This document shows, piece by piece, positions 6,492-14,425 of a stretch of DNA of 25,043 bases. How positions within the stretch are numbered: position 1 is the stretch's first letter; the number at the start of each line of letters is the position of its first letter. The notes beneath the pieces were generated by a model. The model was given only the letters and a program-made list of their open reading frames with translations, was not told the origin of the DNA and searched no databases. The translations under genes and the position numbers were made by a program. This stretch comes from Christensenella sp. (GTDB lineage: Bacteria; Bacillota; Clostridia; Christensenellales; Maliibacteriaceae). The DNA lies in NCBI GenBank assembly GCA_019420085.1, contig JAHZHV010000040.1:1-25043 (forward strand). The letters run 5' to 3'.

Positions 6492-7505
6492 ATGATCCAA
6501 CTGGAACACCTCAGCAAAACATTTGAAGGTGCCGCGGGAAGAATTGAAGCGCTGCAGGACATCAATCTGACGATCGAACAGGGCGACATCTTCGGCGTCA
6601 TCGGCTTAAGCGGCGCCGGTAAAAGCACGCTTGTACGCTGCATCAACTTCCTGGAGACACCCACCAGCGGCCGTGTCATCTTCGACGGTCAGGATTTAAG
6701 CACACTGTCTCGCAAGCAGCTGCTTGCCACACGCCGTCAGATCGGCATGATTTTCCAAAGCTTCAATCTTCTGTCGCAAAAAAAAGCGCTGCGTAACGTC
6801 TGCTTTCCAATGGAAATTGCGGGCGTGCCGCGCGCCGAGGCAACCACGCGCGCTATGGAGCTTTTGGAACTGGTCGGCTTGGCCGACCGCGCCGATGCGT
6901 ATCCGTCCCAGCTTTCCGGCGGTCAAAAACAGCGCGTCGCCATTGCGCGCGCACTGGCAACCAATCCGCGCGTGCTGCTTTGCGACGAAGCGACGAGCGC
7001 CCTTGACCCCAATACCACGCGCTCCATCTTGGAATTGCTGCAAAAAATCAACCGCACCATGGGCGTGACGATCGTCGTCATCACGCATGAGATGAAGGTC
7101 ATCGAGCAGATCTGTAACCGCGTGGCCGTCATCGACCAAAGCCACATTGTTGAGTGCGGCGATGTTGCGGAAGTCTTTGTCAATCCGCGTTCCCGCATCG
7201 CACGGGAACTCATCCTGCCAAAGAGCGAAGCGGTCGAGCTTGTCACCGGCACGCGCTGTATCCGCATCGTCTTTGATGGGAATTCTGCCTTTGAACCAGT
7301 CGTCTCCAACATCGTGCTGGAATGCCACTGTGCCGTCAATATCCTTGGCGCAGATACCAAAAATATCGGCGGCAAGGCCTACGGCCAGATGCTTTTGCAG
7401 CTGCCGGAGGATGAATCGTCCATCACGCGCGTGCTGGCATACCTTGACTCGCGCGGAATTCACTACGAACAGGAGGTCATCGAACATGCAGGCGGGATTG
7501 CTTAA
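6492..7505 (+). CDS. metN: Methionine ABC transporter ATP-binding protein MetN
   Basis: ATPase of the methionine uptake system, working with MetI and MetQ. The 337 residues contain Walker A GLSGAGKST (38-46), Q-loop Gln89, signature LSGGQKQ (141-147), Walker B VLLCDEATS (161-169) and H-loop His199. From about residue 250 there is a C-terminal NIL domain, which in the family binds cytosolic methionine and inhibits transport. The ATG follows AGCGGAGGA. A longer open frame upstream runs through the leader region and is not coding. The 3' end overlaps metI by 20 bases. Expression is probably controlled by the upstream attenuator. Confidence 0.96.
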   Translation: MIQLEHLSKTFEGAAGRIEALQDINLTIEQGDIFGVIGLSGAGKSTLVRCINFLETPTSGRVIFDGQDLSTLSRKQLLATRRQIGMIFQSFNLLSQKKALRNVCFPMEIAGVPRAEATTRAMELLELVGLADRADAYPSQLSGGQKQRVAIARALATNPRVLLCDEATSALDPNTTRSILELLQKINRTMGVTIVVITHEMKVIEQICNRVAVIDQSHIVECGDVAEVFVNPRSRIARELILPKSEAVELVTGTRCIRIVFDGNSAFEPVVSNIVLECHCAVNILGADTKNIGGKAYGQMLLQLPEDESSITRVLAYLDSRGIHYEQEVIEHAGGIA

Positions 7506-8145
7506 TCTGATTTTAGTCGGCATTGCCGAAACGCTTTACATGACGCTTGGTTCTACGGCGCTTGCGTATCTGTTTGGCCTGCCAATCGGCGTGCTGCTTC
7601 ATGCAACCGACGTGGGCGGCGAGTGGGAAAACCGCATCGTCAACCGGGTTTTGGGGTTCATCGTCAATTTCCTTCGTTCTGTTCCCTTTATTATTCTGCT
7701 GATCTGGGTGCTGCCCGTCACGCGCGCAATCGTCGGCATAACAATTGGCTCAACCGCAACGATTGTACCGCTTGTCATTGCTGCAGCGCCGTTTGTCGCA
7801 CGCATGGTAGAATCCTCGCTCAAGGAGGTGGATACCGGCGTCATTGAAGCCGCGCATGCCATGGGTGCCACGCCGTTTCAGGTGATCACGCGCGTCTTGC
7901 TGCCCGAAGCGCTGCCTTCTCTTGTCGTGGGCAGCTCGATCGCCGTAACGACCATCCTTGGCTATTCGGCCATGGCCGGATTTACCGGCGGCGGCGGTCT
8001 TGGCGCATTGGCGATCAACTACGGTTACTACCGTTATCAGGACGATGTCATGCTTTTGACCGTAATTCTTCTGGTTATCATCGTCCAACTTCTTCAGGAG
8101 CTTGGCATGCACTTTGCAAAGCTTTCCGATAAAAGGATTAAGTGA
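7486..8145 (+). CDS. metI: Methionine ABC transporter permease MetI
   Basis: Membrane permease subunit of the MetNIQ importer. The 219 residues have about five hydrophobic segments and the EAA loop ESSLKEVDTGVIEAAHAMGA, followed by the typical LLPEALPSLVVGSSIAVTTILGYSAMAG-like region. The ATG is placed by AGGAGG at 7471-7476, nine bases upstream. It begins inside the metN 3' end, which implies translational coupling. metQ follows after 23 bases. Confidence 0.96.
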   Translation: MQAGLLNLILVGIAETLYMTLGSTALAYLFGLPIGVLLHATDVGGEWENRIVNRVLGFIVNFLRSVPFIILLIWVLPVTRAIVGITIGSTATIVPLVIAAAPFVARMVESSLKEVDTGVIEAAHAMGATPFQVITRVLLPEALPSLVVGSSIAVTTILGYSAMAGFTGGGGLGALAINYGYYRYQDDVMLLTVILLVIIVQLLQELGMHFAKLSDKRIK

Positions 8146-8168
8146 AACGTGAAAGGAGATCAAACCAC

Positions 8169-8975
8169 ATGAAAAAGACGCTTATCCTGCTTCTTGCACT
8201 CGTCGTGGCACTTGGCGCACTGGCCGGCTGCGGCAAAAAGGCGGACGACAAGACCGTTCGCGTCGGCGCCAGTCCCGCACCGCACGCCGAAATTCTCGAA
8301 GTTGCAAAAGAACTGATGGCAAAAGAAGGCTACACACTGGAAATTGTTGAATACAACGACTATGTGCTGCCCAATACCGCAACCGAGAGCGGCGACATCG
8401 ATGCCAACTACTTCCAGCACGGCCCGTATCTTGAGGACTTCAATGCGGAAAATGACACGCATCTTGTGCCTGTGGCCGCCATTCACTATGAGCCGCTTGG
8501 CATCTATGCCGGCAAAACCGCTTCTTTGGAAGAACTGCAGGATGGCGCAACGATCGCCGTACCCAACGACGGCACCAATGAGGCACGCGCACTGAAACTG
8601 CTGGAAGCACAGGGCCTGATCACACTGGATCCCGACGCCGGATTTACCGCTACGGTTCTTGACATCGTCGACAATCCGAAAAACCTCGACATCCAGGAAA
8701 TTGAAGCCGCACAGGTACCGCGCACGCTTGCAGACGTGGATCTTGCCGTCATCAACGGCAACTATGCCATCGATGCCGGACTTGATTCTTCTTTGATTCT
8801 CGCAAGTGAAGATCCCGATTCGGAATCCGCGCAGACCTACGCCAACGTCCTTGTTGTCAAAGAAGGCAATGAAGAAAGCGAAGGCATCCAGGCGCTTGTC
8901 AAGGCGCTGCAGAGTGAAGAAGTCCGTCAGTTTATCGATGAGACTTACGGCGGTGCAGTCGTCGCTATTTTCTAA
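8169..8975 (+). CDS. metQ: Methionine-binding lipoprotein MetQ (NlpA family)
   Basis: Surface lipoprotein that delivers methionine to MetNI. The 268 residues open with a lipoprotein signal peptide and lipobox LAGC (Cys21), then VRVGASPAPHAEILE and the family stretches EYNDYVLPNTA, DANYFQH, IYAGK, VPNDGTNEARALKLL and AVINGNYA. A GTG 27 bases upstream is in frame, but the ATG at 8169 has AAAGGAGATC at good spacing and starts the signal peptide correctly. It is the last gene of the met operon; a strong terminator follows. Confidence 0.97.
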   Translation: MKKTLILLLALVVALGALAGCGKKADDKTVRVGASPAPHAEILEVAKELMAKEGYTLEIVEYNDYVLPNTATESGDIDANYFQHGPYLEDFNAENDTHLVPVAAIHYEPLGIYAGKTASLEELQDGATIAVPNDGTNEARALKLLEAQGLITLDPDAGFTATVLDIVDNPKNLDIQEIEAAQVPRTLADVDLAVINGNYAIDAGLDSSLILASEDPDSESAQTYANVLVVKEGNEESEGIQALVKALQSEEVRQFIDETYGGAVVAIF

Positions 8976-8994
8976 CATCCATCAGCCATGACAA

Positions 8995-9035
8995 GAGCGC
9001 TTTCTCTTAAAAAAAGAGAGAAAGCGCTCTTTTTA
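8995..9035 (+). terminator. Intrinsic terminator after metQ
   Basis: A 13-bp perfect stem (8995-9007 with 9017-9029) with an A-rich loop is followed by TTTTT. It begins 20 bases after the metQ stop and separates the met operon from the thiamin operon. Confidence 0.95.
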
Positions 9036-9063
9036 TATCTGCGTAAAGATCGACAAAAAGCGC

Positions 9064-9092
9064 TTGCGGCAAAATCTATGACGGTGTACAAT
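9064..9092 (+). promoter_or_regulatory. Weak candidate promoter of the thiamin operon
   Basis: TTGCGG and TACAAT with a 17-base spacer are the best pair I see between the metQ terminator and the riboswitch. The -35 matches only three positions, and about 100 bases separate it from the aptamer. The rest of 9036-9190 holds nothing I recognise. Confidence 0.25.
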
Positions 9093-9192
9093 AGACGATG
9101 GAACAGATGGAAGGCTGTTGTGCTGCCAAAGAAGAACCATTCCTTATGTCGAGTTCTGCCGCATCCGCATTTCATCTTTCAACACAATTCAA

Positions 9193-9283
9193 TCGCGCAG
9201 GGGAGTCCGTTTGCCGGGCTGAGAGGAGGGCGCAAAAGCCTTCGACCCTTACACCTGATGCGGATCATGCCGCCGTAGGAAAA
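9193..9283 (+). ncRNA. TPP riboswitch (THI element)
   Basis: Aptamer that binds thiamin pyrophosphate and shuts down the downstream thiamin genes. The conserved blocks are in order: GGGGAG (9200-9205), CTGAGA (9219-9224), ACCCTT (9245-9250), ACCTGAT (9253-9259), GGATCATGCC (9262-9271) and CGTAGGAAA (9274-9282). The P3 stem AGUCC/GGGCU and the P3 extension GGC/GCC are visible. The closing P1 stem is imperfect. An intrinsic terminator starts 24 bases later, so control is most likely at transcription termination. Confidence 0.95.
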
Positions 9284-9306
9284 GCACGTTACACCCGCTC
9301 TTTTTT

Positions 9307-9345
9307 CGGAGGCGTCCCGCACGGGGGCGCCTTCGTTTTGTTGTT
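9307..9345 (+). terminator. Expression-platform terminator of the TPP riboswitch
   Basis: Stem 9307-9318 with 9324-9335 (12 pairs, including G-U pairs), followed by TTTTGTTGTT. It lies between the TPP aptamer and the rest of the leader, where ligand-dependent termination is expected. Confidence 0.85.
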
Positions 9346-9405
9346 CCGCATTTTGAAAGCAAGGAGGTTTGTTGTCGGCATCCGCGGTTTGTCCGCGGCG
9401 GACAA

Positions 9406-9540
9406 AGGGGAGCGCCTTATGTCTCGTATTCAAGCGATGGGAAGCCGTGTTCCGGCGTGAGAGGAAGCCAGAAAGCTTCGACCGACCCTGCAAAGCAGAC
9501 GTTTTGTGCGTCTTGCCGGATGCAGGTGCGGGAAGCATCG
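9406..9540 (+). ncRNA. Second, incomplete THI-box-like element
   Basis: Downstream of the first terminator the leader repeats the 5' half of a TPP aptamer. GGGG (9407-9410) can pair with CCC of GACCCT (9484-9489). GCGCC (9412-9416) pairs with GGCGT (9454-9458). GAGAGG (9459-9464) sits where CTGAGAGG does in the first copy, and GAAGC/GCTTC forms the next stem. The block GAGAGGAAGCCAGAAAGCTTC parallels GAGAGGAGGGCGCAAAAGCC of the complete copy. The pyrophosphate-binding half (ACCTGAT, GGAT-ATGCC, CGTAGG) is not recognisable. Instead there is a stem AGACG/CGTCT (9497-9513) and a stem formed by CCGGATGC and GCATCGG. It is either a decayed duplicate or a variant aptamer. Confidence 0.6.
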
Positions 9541-9603
9541 GTGACTTTACGCTGTTTCCCGTTTTTCACGAAACAAAAATGAGCAAAAAGGAGCGATCCC
9601 GTT

Positions 9604-10119
9604 ATGAAAAACACCAACGTTCGCAAGCTGACAATCTCCGGTATCTTGTGCGCCGTCGCTGTGGTGGGAAGCTTTGTATCCTTCCCCGTATTCGCGAGCA
9701 AGTGCGCACCCGTGCAGCACATGGTCAATATTCTGTGCGCCGTACTGCTGGGACCGGGCTACGCTGTCGGCGTTGCATTCTGTGCAAGCCTGCTGCGCAA
9801 TCTTCTCGGCCTTGGTACGCTGATGGCATTCCCCGGCAGCATGCTGGGTGCGCTTGTTTGCGGCTTCGTGTACAAAAAAACGCGCAAAATCCTTCCCACC
9901 CTCATCGGCGAGGTATTCGGCACTGCCGTGCTGGGCGGCCTTTGCGCGTATCCGATTGGAATCTGGTTTATGGGACAGTCCGCCGCACAGGTTGCGTTTT
10001 ACGCCTACATCATACCGTTTTTGATCTCTACTGCCGCCGGCGCGCTTTTGAGTGCGGCGCTGCTTTATGCGCTCAATAAAACCGGCGTGCTGACGCGCAT
10101 GCAAAATACGCTTGATTAA
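9604..10119 (+). CDS. thiW: Energy-coupling thiazole transporter component ThiW
   Basis: Small membrane protein, predicted S component for uptake of the thiazole precursor of thiamin. The 171 residues are mostly hydrophobic with about five membrane spans. The ThiW-typical N-terminal region is present (KLTISGILCAVAVVGSFVSF, then PVFASKCAPVQHMVNILCAV), as is LLGPGYAVGVAFCASLLRNL. AAAAAGGAG precedes the ATG. It is the first structural gene after the riboswitch region and sits directly before thiM, whose product phosphorylates the same thiazole alcohol. No ECF ATPase genes are in the window, so it probably uses a shared energizing module. Confidence 0.93.
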   Translation: MKNTNVRKLTISGILCAVAVVGSFVSFPVFASKCAPVQHMVNILCAVLLGPGYAVGVAFCASLLRNLLGLGTLMAFPGSMLGALVCGFVYKKTRKILPTLIGEVFGTAVLGGLCAYPIGIWFMGQSAAQVAFYAYIIPFLISTAAGALLSAALLYALNKTGVLTRMQNTLD

Positions 10120-10152
10120 ACCACGCAGATAAGATTGCGGAAAGGATCCTTC

Positions 10153-10977
10153 ATGTTTTCGTCCATGCTCCAGAACGTGCGTCATACCCATCCTCTGGTA
10201 CACAACATTACCAACTACGTCACTGCGAACGACTGCGCCAACATTTTACTGGCCTGCGGTGCATCGCCGATCATGGCGGATGATCCGCAGGAAGCGGCAC
10301 AGATCACCGCGCAATGCGCGGGCCTGCATCTGAATCTGGGTACGCTGCACACATATACGATCCCTGCCATGCGCAGCGCCGGCGAAGCCGCCAACCGTCA
10401 CCATATCCCCGTTGTACTGGATCCTGTAGGGGTTGGGGCTTCTGCGTTTCGAATGCAGACTGCGCGCGCATTGCTGGACGAAATCCGCTTTTGCGCGATC
10501 CGCTGCAACCTTTCCGAACTGCGCGCGCTGATGCAGGACACTTCTTCACACGCGCGGGGTGTGGACGCATCCCCCATTGACCGCATCGATGCTTCAACGC
10601 TCGATGCGGCGGTTGCGTCCGCGAAAAATGCGGCAAAAAAATTTGGGTGTATCATTGCCGTAACATCCGAAATTGACATCGTTGCGGACGAGGAAACGGC
10701 CTTCTGCATTCGAAACGGCGACGCGCGCATGCGCCTTGTCACCGGGACAGGCTGTCAGCTTTCCGCCATGACCACAGCCTATCTGGCTGCAAATGATGAA
10801 CATCCGCTGGAGGCGGTCGCCGCGTCTGTGGCCGCGATGGGGCTGTGTGGGCAGCTTGCCGCTGCGCGTATGCAGCCGCAGGACGGCAGTGGCAGCTACC
10901 GCGCTTACATGATTGACGCCGTATCCAATTTAACCGGCGAACAGCTGAAAAAGGGGGCCGACTATGAAGTGCGATAA
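10153..10977 (+). CDS. thiM: Hydroxyethylthiazole kinase ThiM
   Basis: Salvage kinase that phosphorylates 4-methyl-5-(2-hydroxyethyl)thiazole. The 274 residues match the family length and contain HPLVHNITNYVTAND (13-27), GASPIMADDP (36-45), VLDPVGVGAS (88-97), NLSEL (119-123) and the catalytic-site motif GTGCQLSA (198-205, Cys200). A TTG-started frame opens 18 bases earlier, but the ATG at 10153 has AAAGGA at suitable spacing. The 3' end overlaps thiE by 14 bases. Confidence 0.97.
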   Translation: MFSSMLQNVRHTHPLVHNITNYVTANDCANILLACGASPIMADDPQEAAQITAQCAGLHLNLGTLHTYTIPAMRSAGEAANRHHIPVVLDPVGVGASAFRMQTARALLDEIRFCAIRCNLSELRALMQDTSSHARGVDASPIDRIDASTLDAAVASAKNAAKKFGCIIAVTSEIDIVADEETAFCIRNGDARMRLVTGTGCQLSAMTTAYLAANDEHPLEAVAASVAAMGLCGQLAAARMQPQDGSGSYRAYMIDAVSNLTGEQLKKGADYEVR

Positions 10978-11605
10978 ACATACCATGCTTTTATACGCCG
11001 TTACGACACCGCCCAAATCGGGCGATATGCCGTTGCCCGTCCAAGTGGAAGCCGCGCTGCAAAACGGCGCCACCTGCATTCAGTTCCGCGATAAGGAGGC
11101 GGACGATGCGTCTTTTCTTGCCATGGCACAGCAGCTTTGCGCGCTTTGTCACCGCTACGGCGCAATCTTCATCGTCAACGATCGCGTAGATGCAGCCATC
11201 GCCTGCGGTGCGGATGGCGTACATGTCGGGCAGGATGACATGCCGCTTGCCCGCGTACGTGCAATGGTTGGAGATGCGATGCTGATCGGCGCATCTGCGC
11301 ATACGGTTTCCGAAGCCATGCAGGCACAGGAAAATGGCGCAGACTATCTTGGCCTTGGCGCCGTATTTGCCACACACACCAAAACCGACGCCGCGCCCAT
11401 GACCTTTGAAATGCTGCGGGATATTTGTCACGTCGTGCGCATTCCCACCGTCGCCATTGGCGGCATTACAAAAGACAATATTGCCCATTTGGCCGGCAGC
11501 GGCGTCGACGGCGTCGCCGTCGTTTCCGCCATTTTCGGTACGAAGGATCCCGGGGCGTCAACCGCCACACTGCTGGAAGCCGTACGGGCCATGAAGGCAC
11601 AATGA
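10964..11605 (+). CDS. thiE: Thiamin phosphate synthase ThiE
   Basis: Joins HMP pyrophosphate and thiazole phosphate to thiamin monophosphate in the cytoplasm. The 213 residues fold as a TIM barrel. Substrate motifs are QFRDKE (40-45), VNDR (71-74), HVGQDD (87-92), GASAH (109-113), GLGAVFATHTKTDA (130-143), VAIGGI (163-168) and VAVVSAI (184-190). All key positions look intact. It starts within thiM behind a G-rich ribosome binding site, and its stop overlaps the next start as ATGA. Confidence 0.97.
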   Translation: MKCDKHTMLLYAVTTPPKSGDMPLPVQVEAALQNGATCIQFRDKEADDASFLAMAQQLCALCHRYGAIFIVNDRVDAAIACGADGVHVGQDDMPLARVRAMVGDAMLIGASAHTVSEAMQAQENGADYLGLGAVFATHTKTDAAPMTFEMLRDICHVVRIPTVAIGGITKDNIAHLAGSGVDGVAVVSAIFGTKDPGASTATLLEAVRAMKAQ

Positions 11606-12255
11606 TCCGCGGTGCAATCTTTGATTTTGACGGCACGCTGTTTGACTCCATGCACGTCTGGGACGAGGCGCCCGCACGCCTGCTGCGCAGTCTGGGGCGC
11701 ACGCCGCAGGATGATCTTGCGCGCACGCTTGCACCTATGAGTATGCAGGAGGGTGCGCGTTACCTGAAAAAAGCCTATGCGCTGCCGTTATCCGAACAGG
11801 AAATCCAGGATGGCGTGAATCGCTGTGCAGCGCAGGCCTACCGGAATGAGATCCTTCCAAAGCCGGGCGCAGCGCAATTTGTTCATCAGCTTTGTCAGGC
11901 GGGTGTGTCCTGCTGTATCGCAACCGTCACTGCCGAACCACTCGTACTGGCAGCGCTCTCACGCTGCGGAATGACATCGCTGTTTTGCGGCGTTGTATCC
12001 TGCCGGCAATATGGCAAGGAAAATCCCGACGTCTATCTGCGTGCATGCCGCCTGTTGCAGACCGCATGTGCGCAAACACTCGTCTTTGAAGATACCCGCT
12101 TTGCCTTGCAAACCGCCAAAGATGCAGGATTCATCCCGATTGCCGTGTACGATGCGCATGAACAGAATCAGCCGGCGCTGCGCGCACTGAGTCGGATATA
12201 CCTGGAGGATTTCTCCAGTTTTGCAACATTTTGGACGCATGCATTGCGCCTGTAG
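11602..12255 (+). CDS. HAD-family phosphatase in the thiamin operon
   Basis: A 217-residue haloacid-dehalogenase-superfamily hydrolase with a helical cap inserted after motif I. Motif I is DFDGT (8-12, nucleophile Asp8, acid/base Asp10). Motif II is probably the Thr of ATVT (107-110), motif III is Lys139 in GKENPD, and motif IV is FEDT (162-165). The start overlaps the thiE stop (ATGA), so the two are translated together. Position between thiE and thiD suggests a thiamin-related substrate. One attractive role is dephosphorylation of thiamin monophosphate to thiamin, for re-phosphorylation by a thiamin pyrophosphokinase. That is inference; HAD specificity cannot be read from sequence, and a general repair phosphatase is the main alternative. 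Confidence 0.88.
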   Translation: MIRGAIFDFDGTLFDSMHVWDEAPARLLRSLGRTPQDDLARTLAPMSMQEGARYLKKAYALPLSEQEIQDGVNRCAAQAYRNEILPKPGAAQFVHQLCQAGVSCCIATVTAEPLVLAALSRCGMTSLFCGVVSCRQYGKENPDVYLRACRLLQTACAQTLVFEDTRFALQTAKDAGFIPIAVYDAHEQNQPALRALSRIYLEDFSSFATFWTHALRL

Positions 12256-12265
12256 GCGCAAATGC
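12241..12265 (+). other. Hairpin at the HAD stop codon
   Basis: GCATTGCGCC (12241-12250) pairs with GGCGCAAATGC (12255-12265) with one bulged base and a TGTA loop. The stem spans the HAD gene's TAG. No T-run follows, so it is not an efficient terminator. The 95-base gap to thiD otherwise shows only the thiD ribosome binding site. Confidence 0.5.
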
Positions 12266-12350
12266 TTTCGCCATACGCGGCGCATTGGGGGCACCACCTT
12301 GCGTCGCGCGAAAGAAAACGATGCTGGAACTTAGGAAAGGAGTATCAATC

Positions 12351-13157
12351 ATGAAGACAGCATTGACCATTGCAGGCAGCGACTGCAGCGGAGGCGCCGG
12401 CATTCAGGCAGATTTGAAAACCATGACGATGAACGGCGTCTATGCCATGAGCGCCATCACCGCCCTGACTGCCCAAAACACCACCGGCGTATCCGCAATC
12501 CACGAGGTTCCTCCCGCTTTTCTTGCCGAGCAGCTGGATATGATTTTTTCAGACATCCGGCCCGATGCAGTGAAAATCGGAATGGTATCCTCCGCATCCT
12601 TGATCGAGGTCATCGCCGAGCGTCTGCGCCATTATAACGCGCAAAACATCGTGCTTGATCCCGTCATGGTCGCAACAAGCGGTTCTGCGCTCATGCAGAC
12701 CGACGCCGTGTCGGCCTTGCAGACGCTGCTGTTCCCGCTTGCAACCGTTATCACGCCAAACATTCCCGAAGCACAGGTGTTGTGTGGCTTCTCCATTGAA
12801 AGCGAAGCCGACATGCGCCGTGCCGCCGAAGAAATCTGCCATACGCACGGCTGTGCCGTACTGGTTAAGGGCGGACACAGTATCAACGATGCAAACGACT
12901 TCCTGTATGTAAACGGCCAGGGCACCTGGCTTTGTGCCGCGCGCATCGACACGCAGAATACGCACGGCACCGGCTGCACGCTTTCCTCTGCCATCGCAGC
13001 AAACCTTGCCAAGGGCTTTGATCTTACCACGAGCGTCATGCGCGCAAAGGACTATATCTGCGGCGCATTGAGTGCCGGGCTTGATCTTGGAAAAGGCAGC
13101 GGTCCGATGAATCATGCATTTGCATTGACGGGCGAATTTGCAAAGGAGGTCCGCTGA
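12351..13157 (+). CDS. thiD: Hydroxymethylpyrimidine (phosphate) kinase ThiD
   Basis: Phosphorylates HMP and then HMP-P to HMP-PP, the pyrimidine substrate of ThiE. The 268 residues show the ribokinase-like signatures AGSDCSGGAGIQADLKT (8-24), VKIGMV (74-79), VLDPVMVATSG (101-111), TPNIPEA (135-141), VKGGH (172-176) and the anion-hole motif HGTGCTLSSA (205-214). The ATG follows AGGAAAGGAG. An upstream in-frame start exists but lacks family similarity. cytX starts three bases after the stop codon. Confidence 0.97.
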   Translation: MKTALTIAGSDCSGGAGIQADLKTMTMNGVYAMSAITALTAQNTTGVSAIHEVPPAFLAEQLDMIFSDIRPDAVKIGMVSSASLIEVIAERLRHYNAQNIVLDPVMVATSGSALMQTDAVSALQTLLFPLATVITPNIPEAQVLCGFSIESEADMRRAAEEICHTHGCAVLVKGGHSINDANDFLYVNGQGTWLCAARIDTQNTHGTGCTLSSAIAANLAKGFDLTTSVMRAKDYICGALSAGLDLGKGSGPMNHAFALTGEFAKEVR

Positions 13158-13159
13158 CT

Positions 13160-14335
13160 ATGACGGAAAAACGCACATCGACATTTGAAAACGGTTTGAT
13201 CTGGTTCGGTGCGGCGGTCTCCATCGCGGAGATCCTGACCGGCACCTATCTTGCGCCGCTTGGCTTTGGCCGCGGCTTACTTGCCATCATCCTTGGTCAT
13301 ATCATTGGCTGCGCACTGCTGTTTTTTGCCGGTCAGATCGGCGGCCGCACGCGCAGAAGCGCCATGGAAACCGTCAAAATGAGTTTTGGGCAAAAGGGAA
13401 GTCTGTTATTCAGCGTATTGAATATCGTACAGCTGATCGGTTGGACAGGCATCATGATCTATGACGGCGCACTGGCCGCCGATGGTGTCTGGAGCACAGG
13501 ACGCTGGATCTGGTGTCTGCTCATCGGTGCGCTGATCATCCTTTGGATCATCATCGGCGTGGAAAACCTGGGCAAGCTGAATGTTGTGGCCATGGCTGCC
13601 CTGTTTATTTTAACAATTGTACTAAGCTTCGTCGTGTTTGACGGCAGTGCTTCTGCTTCCGCCGCGCAATCCATCTCCTTTGGCGCAGCGCTGGAGCTTT
13701 CTGTTGCCATGCCGCTTTCATGGCTGCCACTTGTCAGCGATTATACGCGCGAGGCGAAAAAGCCGTTGCGCGCTACGCTCGCAATTTCCATTGTGTACGG
13801 CATTGCAAGCTGCTGGATGTATGCCATCGGCATGGGTGCAGCAATCTTCACCGGCGAATCCGACATTGCGCAGATTCTCTTAAAATCCGGACTTGGCGTC
13901 GCCGCGCTTGTCATCGTTGTGCTTTCCACCGTTACAACGACATTCCTGGACGCCTATTCCGCAGGGGTGTCCTGGGAATCCATCAGCAAACGCATCGGTG
14001 CGCGCCCGATCGCCGTTGCGGCAACCGTCATCGGTACACTTGGCGCAATTTTCTTCCCCATGGAAAGCATCACCGATTTCCTGTATCTGATCGGCTCTGT
14101 CTTTGCACCGATGATCGCCGTACAAATTGGAAGTTATTTCCTGCTGCATGAGGATTGCAGCAACAAGAGCGTTCAGCTTTGCAATCTGGTGGTCTGGCTT
14201 ATCGGGTTTGTCGCATATCGAGCGCTGATGCATGTGGACTGGCCGGTAGGATATACCTTGCCGGATATGGTATTTACCACGGCACTGTGTGTTGCGTCAA
14301 ACGCGCTCTATCGCAAAACAGCGAAGCGAGCCTGA
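13160..14335 (+). CDS. cytX: Hydroxymethylpyrimidine transporter CytX (NCS1 family)
   Basis: Membrane transporter of the nucleobase-cation-symport family, predicted to import hydroxymethylpyrimidine. The 391 residues have roughly ten to twelve hydrophobic segments. The N-terminal region (WFGAAVSIAEILTGTYLAPLG) and the motif SWLPLVSDYTREAK are typical of CytX-type proteins. AAAGGAGG precedes the ATG, which is nearly contiguous with thiD. With thiW it lets the cell import both thiamin precursors. A terminator follows. Confidence 0.93.
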   Translation: MTEKRTSTFENGLIWFGAAVSIAEILTGTYLAPLGFGRGLLAIILGHIIGCALLFFAGQIGGRTRRSAMETVKMSFGQKGSLLFSVLNIVQLIGWTGIMIYDGALAADGVWSTGRWIWCLLIGALIILWIIIGVENLGKLNVVAMAALFILTIVLSFVVFDGSASASAAQSISFGAALELSVAMPLSWLPLVSDYTREAKKPLRATLAISIVYGIASCWMYAIGMGAAIFTGESDIAQILLKSGLGVAALVIVVLSTVTTTFLDAYSAGVSWESISKRIGARPIAVAATVIGTLGAIFFPMESITDFLYLIGSVFAPMIAVQIGSYFLLHEDCSNKSVQLCNLVVWLIGFVAYRALMHVDWPVGYTLPDMVFTTALCVASNALYRKTAKRA

Positions 14336-14364
14336 TCCAAACGGCACGGCATTTGAGGCAAAAG

Positions 14365-14407
14365 AAAAGAGGAAGTGCGAATTACTTTTTTGCACTTCCT
14401 CTTTTTT
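14365..14407. terminator. Bidirectional terminator between cytX and the convergent gene
   Basis: A 14-bp perfect stem (14365-14378 with 14392-14405) has T-runs on the plus strand and, beyond the other arm, on the minus strand. It sits between two convergent transcription units and can serve both. Confidence 0.93.
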
Positions 14408-14425
14408 CATCCGCACATTCCATAT

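Noticed and set aside
6696..7523. 275-codon ORF antisense to metN
   Set aside because: Antisense shadow of a clear ABC ATPase gene, with no domain or ribosome binding site.
8160..8978. 272-codon ORF antisense to metQ
   Set aside because: Mirror of a GC-rich third-position bias; composition is unlike a real protein and metQ is certain.
9369..10079. TTG-started ORF (236 codons) behind AAGGAGG, overlapping thiW
   Set aside because: The ribosome binding site is suggestive, but the translation is Arg/Cys-rich without recognisable domain, crosses the second THI-like element and is out of frame with thiW.
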